Shown here piece after piece: positions 5,838 to 12,338 of a stretch of 14,641 nucleotides of DNA. Location: NCBI GenBank assembly GCA_947372365.1, contig CANBTK010000006.1, forward strand, positions 1 to 14,641, written 5' to 3'. How positions within the stretch are numbered: the first letter of the stretch is position 1; every line of letters begins with the position of its first letter. The notes below the pieces were generated by a model that saw only the letters and a program-made list of their open reading frames with translations, did not search any database and was not told where the DNA came from. Source of the stretch: Flavipsychrobacter stenotrophus (GTDB lineage: Bacteria; Bacteroidota; Bacteroidia; Chitinophagales; Chitinophagaceae). The translations under genes were made by a program, and so were the position numbers.

Positions 5838-7202
5838 ATGAGAAAAATATATATCATTGGAGCGCTGGCTTGTCTAGTTTCAGCATGTAAACCCAGTGTA
5901 AATATTACAGTCCCTCCTACAGCCGGTGACGCTACGTTTACGGAATACCTCGCAATTGGTAACTCATTGACTGCAGGCTATGCCGATAACAGTTTATACG
6001 TAACTGGCCAGCTCAACTCATACCCGCAAAGGTTATTTGAACAGTTTGCTACAATAGGCGACCGCGGTGCCAAGGGCAATTTCTACCAGCCTTTGCTGCA
6101 TGGCGATATGGGCTACCCTGGCCCACGTAAAGTAGTAGGCCTTGTAGGTAGCTGCCTTGGCGATACATCTATAGGCGCTATTGACCTGCCAGGTTTTGCT
6201 GCCGATGCCGAAGATGCGAAAGCATATGTAAGCGGTGGCCCTAAAAACCAGGTTAACAACATAGGTGTACCCGGCATTCGTATTGCCGACTACCCGGTTG
6301 ATAACTACGCTATGAGCAACCCTTACGCCAAGCGTTTTTATTACGACGTTACAAAGCCACCACTAGAAGAGCTGTATTCCCGCGTAAGGAACCTGCACCC
6401 AACGTTCTTTACGGTTTGGTTGGGCGCTAACGACGTATTGGGTTTTGCAACAGCAGGCGGCCAGGGCGACGGTTCAGGCAACGCATTGCCGGTTTTCGGT
6501 AACTACTATGCCGGAAACGACATTACCCCAAATGCAGTTTTTAAAAGGTATTACGATACTGTAGTTAGCGTTGCTACAAGCTTAGGTGCAAAAGGCGCGT
6601 TGATAAACATACCAGATATCACTACCATTCCATTCTTTACTACCATTCCTTCAAACGGCTTGTATATCAGCCGCCAGACGTTGGCCGATTCTTTGACTGC
6701 ATTCTACGCATCACTGAACTATGTATTCCACCTTGGTTACAACCAATTCATTGTTAAAGACCACCTTGGCAACATGAGGCAGTCAGTTCCCGGCGAGCTT
6801 ATTTTGCTTACAACACCTTTAGATTCTATTACATGTGCAGCTTGGGGCAGCTTCAGGGCTATACCACAGCAGTACGTTATTACTACCGAAGAGTTACAGC
6901 AGATCAAGTCCGCCACAACAAGGTTTAACGACATCATCTATGCAGCATCAGTACGCAACAACCTTGCATTCATTGATATGTACAGCTACATGGGTACATT
7001 GCAGGCTGGCATTACCTACAACGGTATCAACTACAACGCACAGTACATAACAGGCGGTGCATTCTCGCTCGATGGTGTACACCTTACGCCACGCGGCTAT
7101 GCAATTGTTGCCAACAAAATTATTGAAGGCATCAACAAACAATACCATTCTACCATTACAGCTATTGACGTGAACAAATACCACGGTATCTTATTCCCAT
7201 AA
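5838..7202 (+). CDS. SGNH/GDSL-family lipoprotein hydrolase
   Basis: This is a predicted surface or periplasmic esterase/lipase of the SGNH superfamily, 454 residues long. Residues 1-17 form a lipoprotein signal with lipobox LVSAC, acylated at Cys17. The four SGNH blocks appear in order: Ser43 in AIGNSLTAGYAD (block I), Gly143 in NNIGVPG (II), Asn198 in WLGAND (III), and Asp412/His415 in LDGVHLTPRG (V). A complete Ser-Asp-His triad is therefore present. At block I it reads GNSL, the usual variant in Bacteroidota. The gap between blocks III and V is long, with an inserted region (about 205-340). It lies 20 bp after the FadL-like channel gene and ends at a strong terminator, so the two form a transcription unit. 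Ester hydrolysis feeding the channel is a reasonable inference; the substrate is unknown. Confidence 0.9.
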   Translation: MRKIYIIGALACLVSACKPSVNITVPPTAGDATFTEYLAIGNSLTAGYADNSLYVTGQLNSYPQRLFEQFATIGDRGAKGNFYQPLLHGDMGYPGPRKVVGLVGSCLGDTSIGAIDLPGFAADAEDAKAYVSGGPKNQVNNIGVPGIRIADYPVDNYAMSNPYAKRFYYDVTKPPLEELYSRVRNLHPTFFTVWLGANDVLGFATAGGQGDGSGNALPVFGNYYAGNDITPNAVFKRYYDTVVSVATSLGAKGALINIPDITTIPFFTTIPSNGLYISRQTLADSLTAFYASLNYVFHLGYNQFIVKDHLGNMRQSVPGELILLTTPLDSITCAAWGSFRAIPQQYVITTEELQQIKSATTRFNDIIYAASVRNNLAFIDMYSYMGTLQAGITYNGINYNAQYITGGAFSLDGVHLTPRGYAIVANKIIEGINKQYHSTITAIDVNKYHGILFP

Positions 7203-7225
7203 GCTTTAGTAAAAATTATATTCAG

Positions 7226-7263
7226 AAATCCCGCTCTCATCCAAAAGAGCGGGATTTTTTTTA
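7226..7263 (+). terminator. Rho-independent terminator of the fadL-like/SGNH operon
   Basis: AAATCCCGCTCT (7226-7237) pairs perfectly over 12 bp with AGAGCGGGATTT (7246-7257) around an 8-nt loop. A run of T continues to 7263. It lies 23 bp after the SGNH hydrolase stop codon. Confidence 0.93.
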
Positions 7264-7317
7264 TGTGCCGGCCCCTTGAATTTTATGCCAGTTGCACTCC
7301 CAGAACCTGCAAAAAAA

Positions 7318-7361
7318 AATTGCGTAGTCTTTGCGCCTTCTTTGCGAACCCTTTGCTCCGT
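7318..7361. repeat. Four-unit 11-bp tandem repeat (CTTTGCGNNNN)
   Basis: CTTTGC begins at 7329, 7340 and 7351, exactly 11 bp apart, and a degenerate unit AATTGCGTAGT precedes at 7318. A GCGTGAAA tail follows. The style resembles the widespread intergenic repeats built from TTTGCG units ending in a GTGAAA/GTTAAA tail. That likeness is recalled, not searched. Confidence 0.6.
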
Positions 7362-7456
7362 CCGCGTGAAACCGATTTGTTGTTTACACGTTATAATGCC
7401 CGGTATCGGCTATCTAACCATCCGGCTGGCGCCGGTTTGAGGCGTGGGCTTCGTGC

Positions 7457-7495
7457 GTTGCAACCGGTGCCTACCCAAATTTCACGGTTTGCAAC
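7457..7495. repeat. Imperfect 13-bp inverted repeat
   Basis: GTTGCAACCGGTG (7457-7469) is complementary to CACGGTTTGCAAC (7483-7495) at 11 of 13 positions, with a 13-nt A/T- and C-rich spacer. No T-tract follows on either strand, so it is not a standard terminator. Confidence 0.45.
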
Positions 7496-7560
7496 CGTAA
7501 CCATTTAGCCGAAGTTTACAGCAGGGAACAAATAGCCACAATTACTTGCCTAAACACAAT

Positions 7561-7588
7561 AAAAAACCCGGCAAATAGCCGGGCTTTT
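7561..7588 (-). terminator. Terminator of the 7616-8566 membrane-protein gene
   Basis: CCCGGC (7567-7572) and GCCGGG (7578-7583) form a stem with a 5-nt loop. On the minus strand six T residues (complement of 7561-7566) follow directly. It lies about 30 bp past the stop of the minus-strand gene. Confidence 0.85.
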
Positions 7589-7615
7589 AGAATAAGTATT
7601 TTATCGCACCATTAA

Positions 7616-8566
7616 TTATGGCTCTTGAACGTCAGCTGGCGGTACAGGCGGTATTTGCTGGCCTTCCCCGGCTCCGGCTGGCGGCTGCACCACAGGGGCA
7701 TCGGGCTGCTGCTGTATCACCGGCTGTATTACTATTGCTTGTTGTATAGGTTGCTGTATAGGCTGTTGCACCGGTTGTGGCACAACAACAGGTTGCTGCA
7801 CAGGCTGCTGTTGCGGGTTGTTTTGCCCAGCTGCCGGCGGTGCCTGGTTTTGCCTCGTTAGGTGGTTGTTTTCAGTCGTCTTTAACGCAACGTAAGTGCC
7901 CGCGCTCATGCCAAGGAGTATCAGGTTATTATTATCAAACACAGGCATAATATCATTAATTGGTGTAGCCTTTATAGCTGCCTGTAGTTTCAGTATTGCC
8001 GTTTGTATACCTGGCGTAGGCGCTGCCTGTAAAAGGGCCGCCAGTTTCTTTGTTGCTGCGGCAACGTCCGCCTTGTCCATAAAGCTATTCGGCCCTATGC
8101 CTTTTATCTGCTTAAACACTTCGTAGATGAACCAAAATCCGAATACGGTATTAAACACTACTGCCTGCAGGCGGTGTACGCTAACCCCGTCACTATCCGA
8201 AAGTATATCCAGGAAAAAGCCCTCGCTCGGCGTGTTCCTTACAATGCTCGATGAATTGCCGTTAATTGCCGCCTTATTATCATCTGAAATATCAGTGATG
8301 CGGGAAGATATTGTTGTCAGCGAGCCAATGCCCAGCAGTATAAGCGTTGAGTCAGATAAAGTAGGTAACTGCCCGCTGCCCCATACCACTGCCAGTATAG
8401 AGCTGAGGATAATAAATGTCCACCACACAAGGTGAGTGCGGGCCAGGCTATACGACCGGGTAGCGCTTGTACTGTTATCTTTTAAAAGCCCGAACTTTAC
8501 CTGAAGGATAATAATGAGGCAAAGGAAGAACAACAACGACAATAAAAAGATGAATTGCCCGCTCAT
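7616..8566 (-). CDS. Uncharacterised membrane protein with duplicated LILLG motif and Pro/Gln-rich tail
   Basis: I do not recognise a named family. The 316-residue protein has hydrophobic segments at about 4-22, 47-64, 73-89, 134-152 and 212-228. The stretch YSLARTHLVWWTFIILSS (39-56) followed by LPTLSDSTLILLGIGSLTTISSR (67-89) recalls a group of bacterial membrane proteins with an S(R)xQxxWWT motif and an LxxSTLxLLGIS helix. A second copy of the motif, NNNLILLGMSAGTYVALK (212-229), suggests an internal duplication. The last 75 residues are a low-complexity tail with repeated PVQQP/PIQQP units and no charge, perhaps a flexible linker or binding arm. The start at 8566 fits a near-perfect promoter about 73 bp upstream, and a terminator follows at 7561-7588, so it is monocistronic. 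The DNA of the tail is repetitive and could vary in length. Confidence 0.8.
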   Translation of the reverse strand: MSGQFIFLLSLLFFLCLIIILQVKFGLLKDNSTSATRSYSLARTHLVWWTFIILSSILAVVWGSGQLPTLSDSTLILLGIGSLTTISSRITDISDDNKAAINGNSSSIVRNTPSEGFFLDILSDSDGVSVHRLQAVVFNTVFGFWFIYEVFKQIKGIGPNSFMDKADVAAATKKLAALLQAAPTPGIQTAILKLQAAIKATPINDIMPVFDNNNLILLGMSAGTYVALKTTENNHLTRQNQAPPAAGQNNPQQQPVQQPVVVPQPVQQPIQQPIQQAIVIQPVIQQQPDAPVVQPPAGAGEGQQIPPVPPADVQEP

Positions 8567-8638
8567 AATTGATGGATTATTTAACGCCTACTCTATTTAC
8601 CCGTTTTCGGCATACCGGCAAAAAAACTGATGGTACAA

Positions 8639-8669
8639 CAAATATAGTAATTGTGAGAATTTAAACAAA
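8639..8669 (-). promoter_or_regulatory. Consensus promoter of the 7616-8566 gene
   Basis: On the minus strand TTTG (complement of 8666-8669), a 19-nt spacer and TATATTTG (complement of 8639-8646) match the Bacteroidota consensus perfectly. The leader to the start codon is about 65 nt. Confidence 0.85.
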
Positions 8670-8782
8670 TGAAGTGATTGTAAAAAAGAGTTTTTACAAG
8701 AAAATAATAAAGGCAAGTAGGCAATATGCAAAATTGTGTGTAAAAGGCTCATTACAAAGGTGCTATGTAATGGCTATGCATT

Positions 8783-9424
8783 TTAAAAATCGAATTCAGT
8801 AATAGACTCGTCCGATAGCATATGCTCTATAAAAGCATGGTGCTTAGGTTCACTCCCGGTAACTACCCAGGTACCCCTTATTGTATTGCCAATTTTTGAC
8901 TGGGAGCGGCTCACAACTTTGAGTTTGTAGTGTTTAATGAGTTGTTCATACTTATGGTGGTGCTTTTCCTCATAAGGGAAAGTGGCCCTGTACTGGCGCA
9001 ACTGGTTAAGGCTATCCAGGAAGCGGTCGAAAAACGAGAACAGGAAAAGCACCGCCAATACCAATACGCAACCAAGTATTGATGCCTCATAGTTGCCACA
9101 GCCAATGCCCATGCCAAGGGCGGCGGTAAGCCAAATAGATGCGGCAGTGGTAATTCCACTTACCCCTTTTTCACTCCTGAAGATAACGCCCGCCCCTAAA
9201 AACCCAATACCAACAACAATATTAGACGCTATGCGGTCGGGCGCAATGCCAACGCCCAGTTGTTGCGATAGTATTGTAAATAAGGTAGCCCCGAGGCAAA
9301 TGAGGATGATAGTACGGAACCCTGCCGATTTGCTCCTTAATTCCCGCTCCAGCCCTATAGCACCGCCTATAAGTAAGGCCAGTAATAACTTAACTATGAG
9401 CGTATCGGGTAAGTGCAAATCCAT
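8783..9424 (-). CDS. MgtC/SapB family membrane protein
   Basis: This 213-residue inner-membrane protein belongs to the MgtC/SapB family; MgtC itself is a virulence and low-magnesium survival factor that modulates the F-ATPase in Salmonella. The conserved core is clear: LLLALLIGGAIGLERELRSKSAGFRT (13-38), DRIASNIVVGIGFLGAGVIFR (63-83) and SGITTAASIWLTAALGMGIG (89-108). About five membrane segments span residues 10-132. A soluble C-terminal domain (133-213) with a His-rich stretch (EEKHHHKYE) follows, as in many non-MgtC family members. Most bacterial relatives are not magnesium importers and have unknown roles, so I do not assign mgtC. It is single, with its own possible promoter at 9451-9481 and no clear terminator; a weak 7-bp hairpin at 8750-8772 lacks a T-tract. 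Confidence 0.92.
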   Translation of the reverse strand: MDLHLPDTLIVKLLLALLIGGAIGLERELRSKSAGFRTIILICLGATLFTILSQQLGVGIAPDRIASNIVVGIGFLGAGVIFRSEKGVSGITTAASIWLTAALGMGIGCGNYEASILGCVLVLAVLFLFSFFDRFLDSLNQLRQYRATFPYEEKHHHKYEQLIKHYKLKVVSRSQSKIGNTIRGTWVVTGSEPKHHAFIEHMLSDESITEFDF

Positions 9425-9450
9425 TAAAATGCAGGTTGGTTATTTTCCTA

Positions 9451-9481
9451 TAAAGTTAGGGAATATGGCTGTGCGCTGCAA
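9451..9481 (-). promoter_or_regulatory. Probable promoter of the MgtC/SapB gene
   Basis: On the minus strand TTGC (complement of 9478-9481), a 19-nt spacer and TAACTTTA (complement of 9451-9458) agree with the consensus except for the last base of the -7 box. The start codon at 9424 follows the -7 box by 26 bp. Confidence 0.5.
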
Positions 9482-9542
9482 CAGGAATAACGTGCTGGGA
9501 ATGCTTTTATTTCATGGTATTACATTAATTGACAATTATCAA

Positions 9543-9572
9543 TTTGTTTATAAAATGTGCTGGTTAGTTTTG
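9543..9572 (+). promoter_or_regulatory. Promoter of the 9589 gene
   Basis: TTTG (9543-9546), an 18-nt spacer and TAGTTTTG (9565-9572) match TTTG-N18-20-TAnnTTTG exactly. The ATG at 9589 lies only 16 bp after the -7 box, so the mRNA is nearly leaderless. Confidence 0.75.
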
Positions 9573-9588
9573 TGTAAAAAAATACATA

Positions 9589-10074
9589 ATGAACCATGCT
9601 TGGCGCCCGGGCTTTTTCGCCCTCTTGTTTTCATTCACATTTCTATTCAGCTTCGATTGTAGTGCGGTATTCAGGATAGCTCCTGCCAATCGTGCCCAGG
9701 CCAGCTCAACTGACGTACGGCAGCACAGGCACCCTGTAATGGATTTTTTAAAGGGCCGTGCCAGCCAGGTGCGTGGCTTTTTGCATCATTACGGTAGGCC
9801 AGGTTCACAACAAGGCACACCTGCCTTTGGCATTGCTTCCTTTGGTGCTGCTATTTTAGGCTTCGGGCTTGCCATTCTGTCTTTTAGTGCCGCATCTGTA
9901 CCATTACTTATTTTCAGCTGCTTATTAATATTAGGGTCAATTGTGCTGGGCATAATAGGCGTTACCAGGGGCAAAACACTTAAGGGCCTGTCTATTGCAG
10001 GGTTGGTACTTGGTAGCATATTTGTGATACCCGCGCTTTTGTCGCTGCTTATAGTAGGTATATTTGGTTTTTAA
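9589..10074 (+). CDS. Small membrane protein with DUF4190-like Gly/Leu-rich helices
   Basis: The function is unknown. The 161-residue protein starts with a hydrophobic segment (9-28), either a signal peptide or an anchor. A polar, basic linker (30-75, rich in Arg/His/Gln) follows. Three more hydrophobic segments lie at about 79-99, 103-124 and 134-158. The pattern ILGSIVLGIIGVTRGKTLKGLSIAGLVLGSI (114-144) closely resembles the repeated IxxGIxGxxRGxxxKGLAIAGIVLG pattern of DUF4190-type small membrane proteins, which are also without a defined role. It has an exact consensus promoter immediately upstream. The next gene begins 52 bp after its stop on the same strand with no terminator between, so they are probably co-transcribed. 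Confidence 0.75.
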   Translation: MNHAWRPGFFALLFSFTFLFSFDCSAVFRIAPANRAQASSTDVRQHRHPVMDFLKGRASQVRGFLHHYGRPGSQQGTPAFGIASFGAAILGFGLAILSFSAASVPLLIFSCLLILGSIVLGIIGVTRGKTLKGLSIAGLVLGSIFVIPALLSLLIVGIFGF

Positions 10075-10126
10075 AACCTATATTGCTTGCAAGTCCTTTG
10101 GAAGGCCGGAAATAATAACAGCAATT

Positions 10127-10882
10127 ATGGTTTTTATTGAGCAACTGGAACGGAGCAACGCAGCCCTGTTTTACTTTGGGCTTATTTGTTTTGCCTTTGC
10201 CGCCCTGTGCGCATTACTATCGCGCATTACCAGCGTGACGGTTATGGGCATTAATGCCTACATAAAACCATTAAAGTTCTTCCTGTCCATAGCTGTTTTC
10301 AGCTGGCCAATGGGGTTCTACATGCAATATCTGGGCAATCAGTTACAGGTGGCTATTTACACAGTAGTTTTAATAGCAGGCATGTCGTTTGAACTGGCCG
10401 TAATCTTCTTGCAGGCAACAAGGGGCAGGCAATCGCATTTTAATGTAGGCACGCCCCTCGATGCCGGGCTATTTGCCGCCATGGGCATTGTTATAGTCAT
10501 AGTCAATTTATGGACCGTTTACATAGGCTACCTTTTCTTTGAGCAAAGCAGTTTTGTAATACCCATGGCCATGGTGTGGGCCATAAGGCTGGGTATATTG
10601 ATGTCGGCTTTATTTGCATTTCAGGGTGGCATGATGGCGGCACGGCTTCGGCACACCATTGGCGGCAATGACGATGAGCCGGGGCTACCCCTGCTTAACT
10701 GGAGCCGGAAGCATGGCGATTTGCGCATAGCCCATTTCCTGGGCATACATGCGCTACAGGCCATACCGTTAATGGCGTTACTGGCACATAGCCCGGCACA
10801 GGTATTTGCAATTGCAGGTTCATGGTTTACGCTGGTTATCGTTGCCCTGGCCAGGGCGCTTGCAGGTAAGCCCTTTTTTTAA
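10127..10882 (+). CDS. Conserved seven-helix membrane protein of unknown function
   Basis: This 251-residue protein has seven predicted membrane segments, at about 11-32, 49-66, 75-95, 113-134, 145-165, 199-219 and 224-244. I recall a conserved but uncharacterised bacterial family with the same landmarks: INAYIKPLKFF (42-52), GRQSHFNVGTPLDA (100-113), AARLRHTIGGNDDEPGLPLLNW (171-192) and KHGDLRIAHFLGIHALQAIPL (195-215). The repeated histidines (104, 176, 196, 203, 208) sit at helix ends or within helices and could bind a metal or haem, but that is speculation. A TTG 63 bp upstream keeps the frame open. I prefer ATG 10127 because the upstream 21 residues are poorly hydrophobic and overlap the previous gene. 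It is probably co-transcribed with the gene at 9589 and ends at a long A/T hairpin. Confidence 0.82.
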   Translation: MVFIEQLERSNAALFYFGLICFAFAALCALLSRITSVTVMGINAYIKPLKFFLSIAVFSWPMGFYMQYLGNQLQVAIYTVVLIAGMSFELAVIFLQATRGRQSHFNVGTPLDAGLFAAMGIVIVIVNLWTVYIGYLFFEQSSFVIPMAMVWAIRLGILMSALFAFQGGMMAARLRHTIGGNDDEPGLPLLNWSRKHGDLRIAHFLGIHALQAIPLMALLAHSPAQVFAIAGSWFTLVIVALARALAGKPFF

Positions 10883-10922
10883 CAACAAAAACACAAAAAC
10901 TGAGTGTTTTGTGTTTTTGTTG
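10883..10922 (+). terminator. A/T-rich 16-bp hairpin terminator
   Basis: CAACAAAAACACAAAA (10883-10898) and TTTTGTGTTTTTGTTG (10907-10922) are perfectly complementary, starting at the stop codon of the seven-helix gene. The stem is A/T-rich, but its 3' arm is itself a T-rich run, so it should terminate transcription; because both arms are homopolymer-like it could act in both directions. Confidence 0.6.
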
Positions 10923-10973
10923 GGTATCAGTGGCAAGCCTTTTGCACGGTTGTTATAACCATAACTAACCTAT

Positions 10974-11273
10974 ATGCAAGGCAATAGTAAATCACCTCAC
11001 ATACTTAGCACAGCGTCCAATTTGTTTGGGCTATGTTTCGTGGTGCTCACATCACTCAAAGTATTGAAGCTGGACCAATATACTATAATTGATGAAATTA
11101 CTGAGGTTTCTATGTTCTTGTTTATGACCAGTTGCATGTTTTCTTTTTTGTCCATTCGCAGTAAAACGAAATGGATGGAAAAGTTCGAGAGCATTGCCGA
11201 TTATTCCTTCCTTTCAGGGCTTATTTGCCTGTTTTTAATCACATTGCTCATTGTTTTTCGTATCGTGCATTAG
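10974..11273 (+). CDS. Small three-helix membrane protein, conserved in Bacteroidota
   Basis: This 99-residue protein has three hydrophobic segments, at about 15-32, 44-61 and 77-96. The short loops carry DQYTIIDEITEVSMF (34-48) and FLSIRSKTKWMEKFESIADYSFL (58-80). The pattern LFGLCFVVLTSLKVLKL... TIIDEI... SFLSIRSK... EKFESIAD... SGLICLF matches a recurrent small hypothetical protein of Bacteroidota that I know only by its appearance. No function is established. It stands alone after a hairpin and faces the minus-strand T9SS protein gene 29 bp away. I found no clear promoter: the 50 bp upstream contain a GTTATAAC palindrome but no TAnnTTTG. Confidence 0.75.
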   Translation: MQGNSKSPHILSTASNLFGLCFVVLTSLKVLKLDQYTIIDEITEVSMFLFMTSCMFSFLSIRSKTKWMEKFESIADYSFLSGLICLFLITLLIVFRIVH

Positions 11274-11274
11274 C

Positions 11275-11286
11275 CTGCGGCCGCAG
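11275..11286. other. 12-bp perfect palindrome between convergent genes
   Basis: CTGCGGCCGCAG is self-complementary and GC-rich. It sits in the 29 bp that separate two converging stop codons. It has no loop or T-tract of its own, so it is not a usual terminator. Confidence 0.4.
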
Positions 11287-11302
11287 AGCCGTGATGTTGT
11301 AC

Positions 11303-12265
11303 TTACTTTATAACGCTTACCTGCTTTACAACTGAGGGAGCGCCGCTGGCGGCGATTTTAAGGTAATAGGTGCCAGTCGCAATAGCGTGCATGTTTATTC
11401 CCATGGTGCCAGAGCCGTGGTATTCCCCTTTGTACAGCACAGTGCCGGTTAGGTCGTATAAAGTTACCATGGCTAGTTTTACGGCAGCTGGAAAGGCAAT
11501 ATGCAGTATATCATTGGCTGGTAACGGGTAAGCGGATACTTCATTGGCCTGCGTATGTTCAGCGATACCGGAATAGTCCTGCCCGCAAATGCCGGGCACC
11601 ATCTTAATAGACATCCCTGCATCATGGTAACACCTTACTGTGTCCTGAAATTGTATGGCATCGGTAGCCAATACCGTACACCTTTGGCACATGGGCATAA
11701 GGCCACCCGATATAGTACCTATTTTTTCGGCATACCCATGCAGCCCGTAGCCATAAAGGTAATTATAGTGGGGGGTGCCAGGGTCAATGCTGGTTGTGTA
11801 CACAGTTTTTAAAGTTGCAGTATCGTAAGCAGCCATTTTTACCGAGTCAACCACGAAACTGAAAAAAGAATCAGTGACAGCGCCCATATAGGCAGGTTCA
11901 GGCGGCAGCACGGGCAGCGTTACCGTATCGCCTGCATGAACGTTGAATACGTACAGTGGGGTGAACCGGGAAAACAGGTGGTTATAAACAAACACCGTAT
12001 CGGTATTATTGTAAACAAACAAATCGGGGTGGTCGCCTACGCGTAGGCCAAGCAGCAGCCATGGGTTAGCAGTATAGGCTTTCTGCACTATTTTGCGGGC
12101 CGTAATGCCTGCAATAACAGTATCTCCGGTAGAGTAGGAGTGGAATGTGCCGTAAGGCATGCCATGGTACCATTCCGAGCCGGCAGGGGCAAAACTTGTT
12201 TGTGCAAAGCTGCTGGTGGCAAAAAAGAGGATGGCAATAAAAGCCAGGTTGATAGAAGGTTTCAT
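11303..12265 (-). CDS. Secreted protein with type IX secretion (T9SS) sorting domain
   Basis: This 320-residue protein is exported and then passed across the outer membrane by the type IX system. It has a signal peptide (1-21, cleavage at SFA-QT). Residues 22-240 form a cargo region with many short beta-strands (GSEWYHGMPYGTF, GDTVIAGITARKIV, LFVYNNTDTVFVYN). The block GYAEKIGTISGGLMP (177-191) is shared with other Bacteroidota secreted proteins of unknown function. Cys193, Cys196, Cys212 and Cys227 could form disulfides. Residues 240-320 are the C-terminal type A sorting domain: VSAYPLPANDILHI, LYDLTGTVLYKGEYHGSGTMGINMHAIATGTYYLKI and a final VVKQVSVIK. It has its own promoter -7 box inside an inverted repeat (12275-12300). 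It follows the polysaccharide operon on the same strand but seems independently controlled. Its role is unknown. Confidence 0.9.
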   Translation of the reverse strand: MKPSINLAFIAILFFATSSFAQTSFAPAGSEWYHGMPYGTFHSYSTGDTVIAGITARKIVQKAYTANPWLLLGLRVGDHPDLFVYNNTDTVFVYNHLFSRFTPLYVFNVHAGDTVTLPVLPPEPAYMGAVTDSFFSFVVDSVKMAAYDTATLKTVYTTSIDPGTPHYNYLYGYGLHGYAEKIGTISGGLMPMCQRCTVLATDAIQFQDTVRCYHDAGMSIKMVPGICGQDYSGIAEHTQANEVSAYPLPANDILHIAFPAAVKLAMVTLYDLTGTVLYKGEYHGSGTMGINMHAIATGTYYLKIAASGAPSVVKQVSVIK

Positions 12266-12274
12266 AGAAGTATA

Positions 12275-12300
12275 GGTTTATTATACAAATATAATAAACC
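12275..12300 (-). promoter_or_regulatory. Promoter -7 box inside a perfect 11-bp inverted repeat
   Basis: GGTTTATTATA (12275-12285) and TATAATAAACC (12290-12300) are exact inverse copies around a 4-nt spacer. On the minus strand TATATTTG (complement of 12286-12293) is an exact -7 box, so the dyad spans the -7 region and the likely start site of the T9SS gene. TTTG elements lie 15 and 24 nt upstream, neither at the ideal spacing. This geometry suggests a repressor operator; a transcript hairpin is an alternative. Confidence 0.55.
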
Positions 12301-12338
12301 CGCTTTTACAAAGTACACAAATTTATATAACCTTATTG

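Larger units (their letters stand above)
7264..7560. other. Gene-free stretch with periodic and inverted repeats
   Basis: Between two terminators there is about 300 bp without a supportable gene. An open frame from 7263 to 7508 on the plus strand starts inside the terminator T-tract, is Arg/Leu/Pro-rich and shows no motif, so I reject it. The region holds an 11-bp periodic repeat (7318-7361) and an imperfect inverted repeat (7457-7495). Confidence 0.6.

Noticed and set aside
7263..7508. 81-residue plus-strand open frame after the SGNH terminator
   Set aside because: It begins right after the terminator T-tract, has an Arg/Leu/Pro-rich sequence with no motif and translates the 11-bp repeat.
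7738..7812. Short GGTTGCTG-like repeats as a possible CRISPR or satellite array
   Set aside because: They are codons of the Pro/Gln-rich protein tail, with irregular units and no spacers.
8750..8772. Hairpin CATTACA/TGTAATG after the MgtC/SapB gene as a terminator
   Set aside because: Only 7 bp, A/T-rich and without a T-tract on the minus strand.
9093..9662. 189-residue plus-strand open frame antisense to the MgtC/SapB gene
   Set aside because: The opposite strand encodes a clear MgtC core; the frame also overlaps the promoter and start of the 9589 gene.
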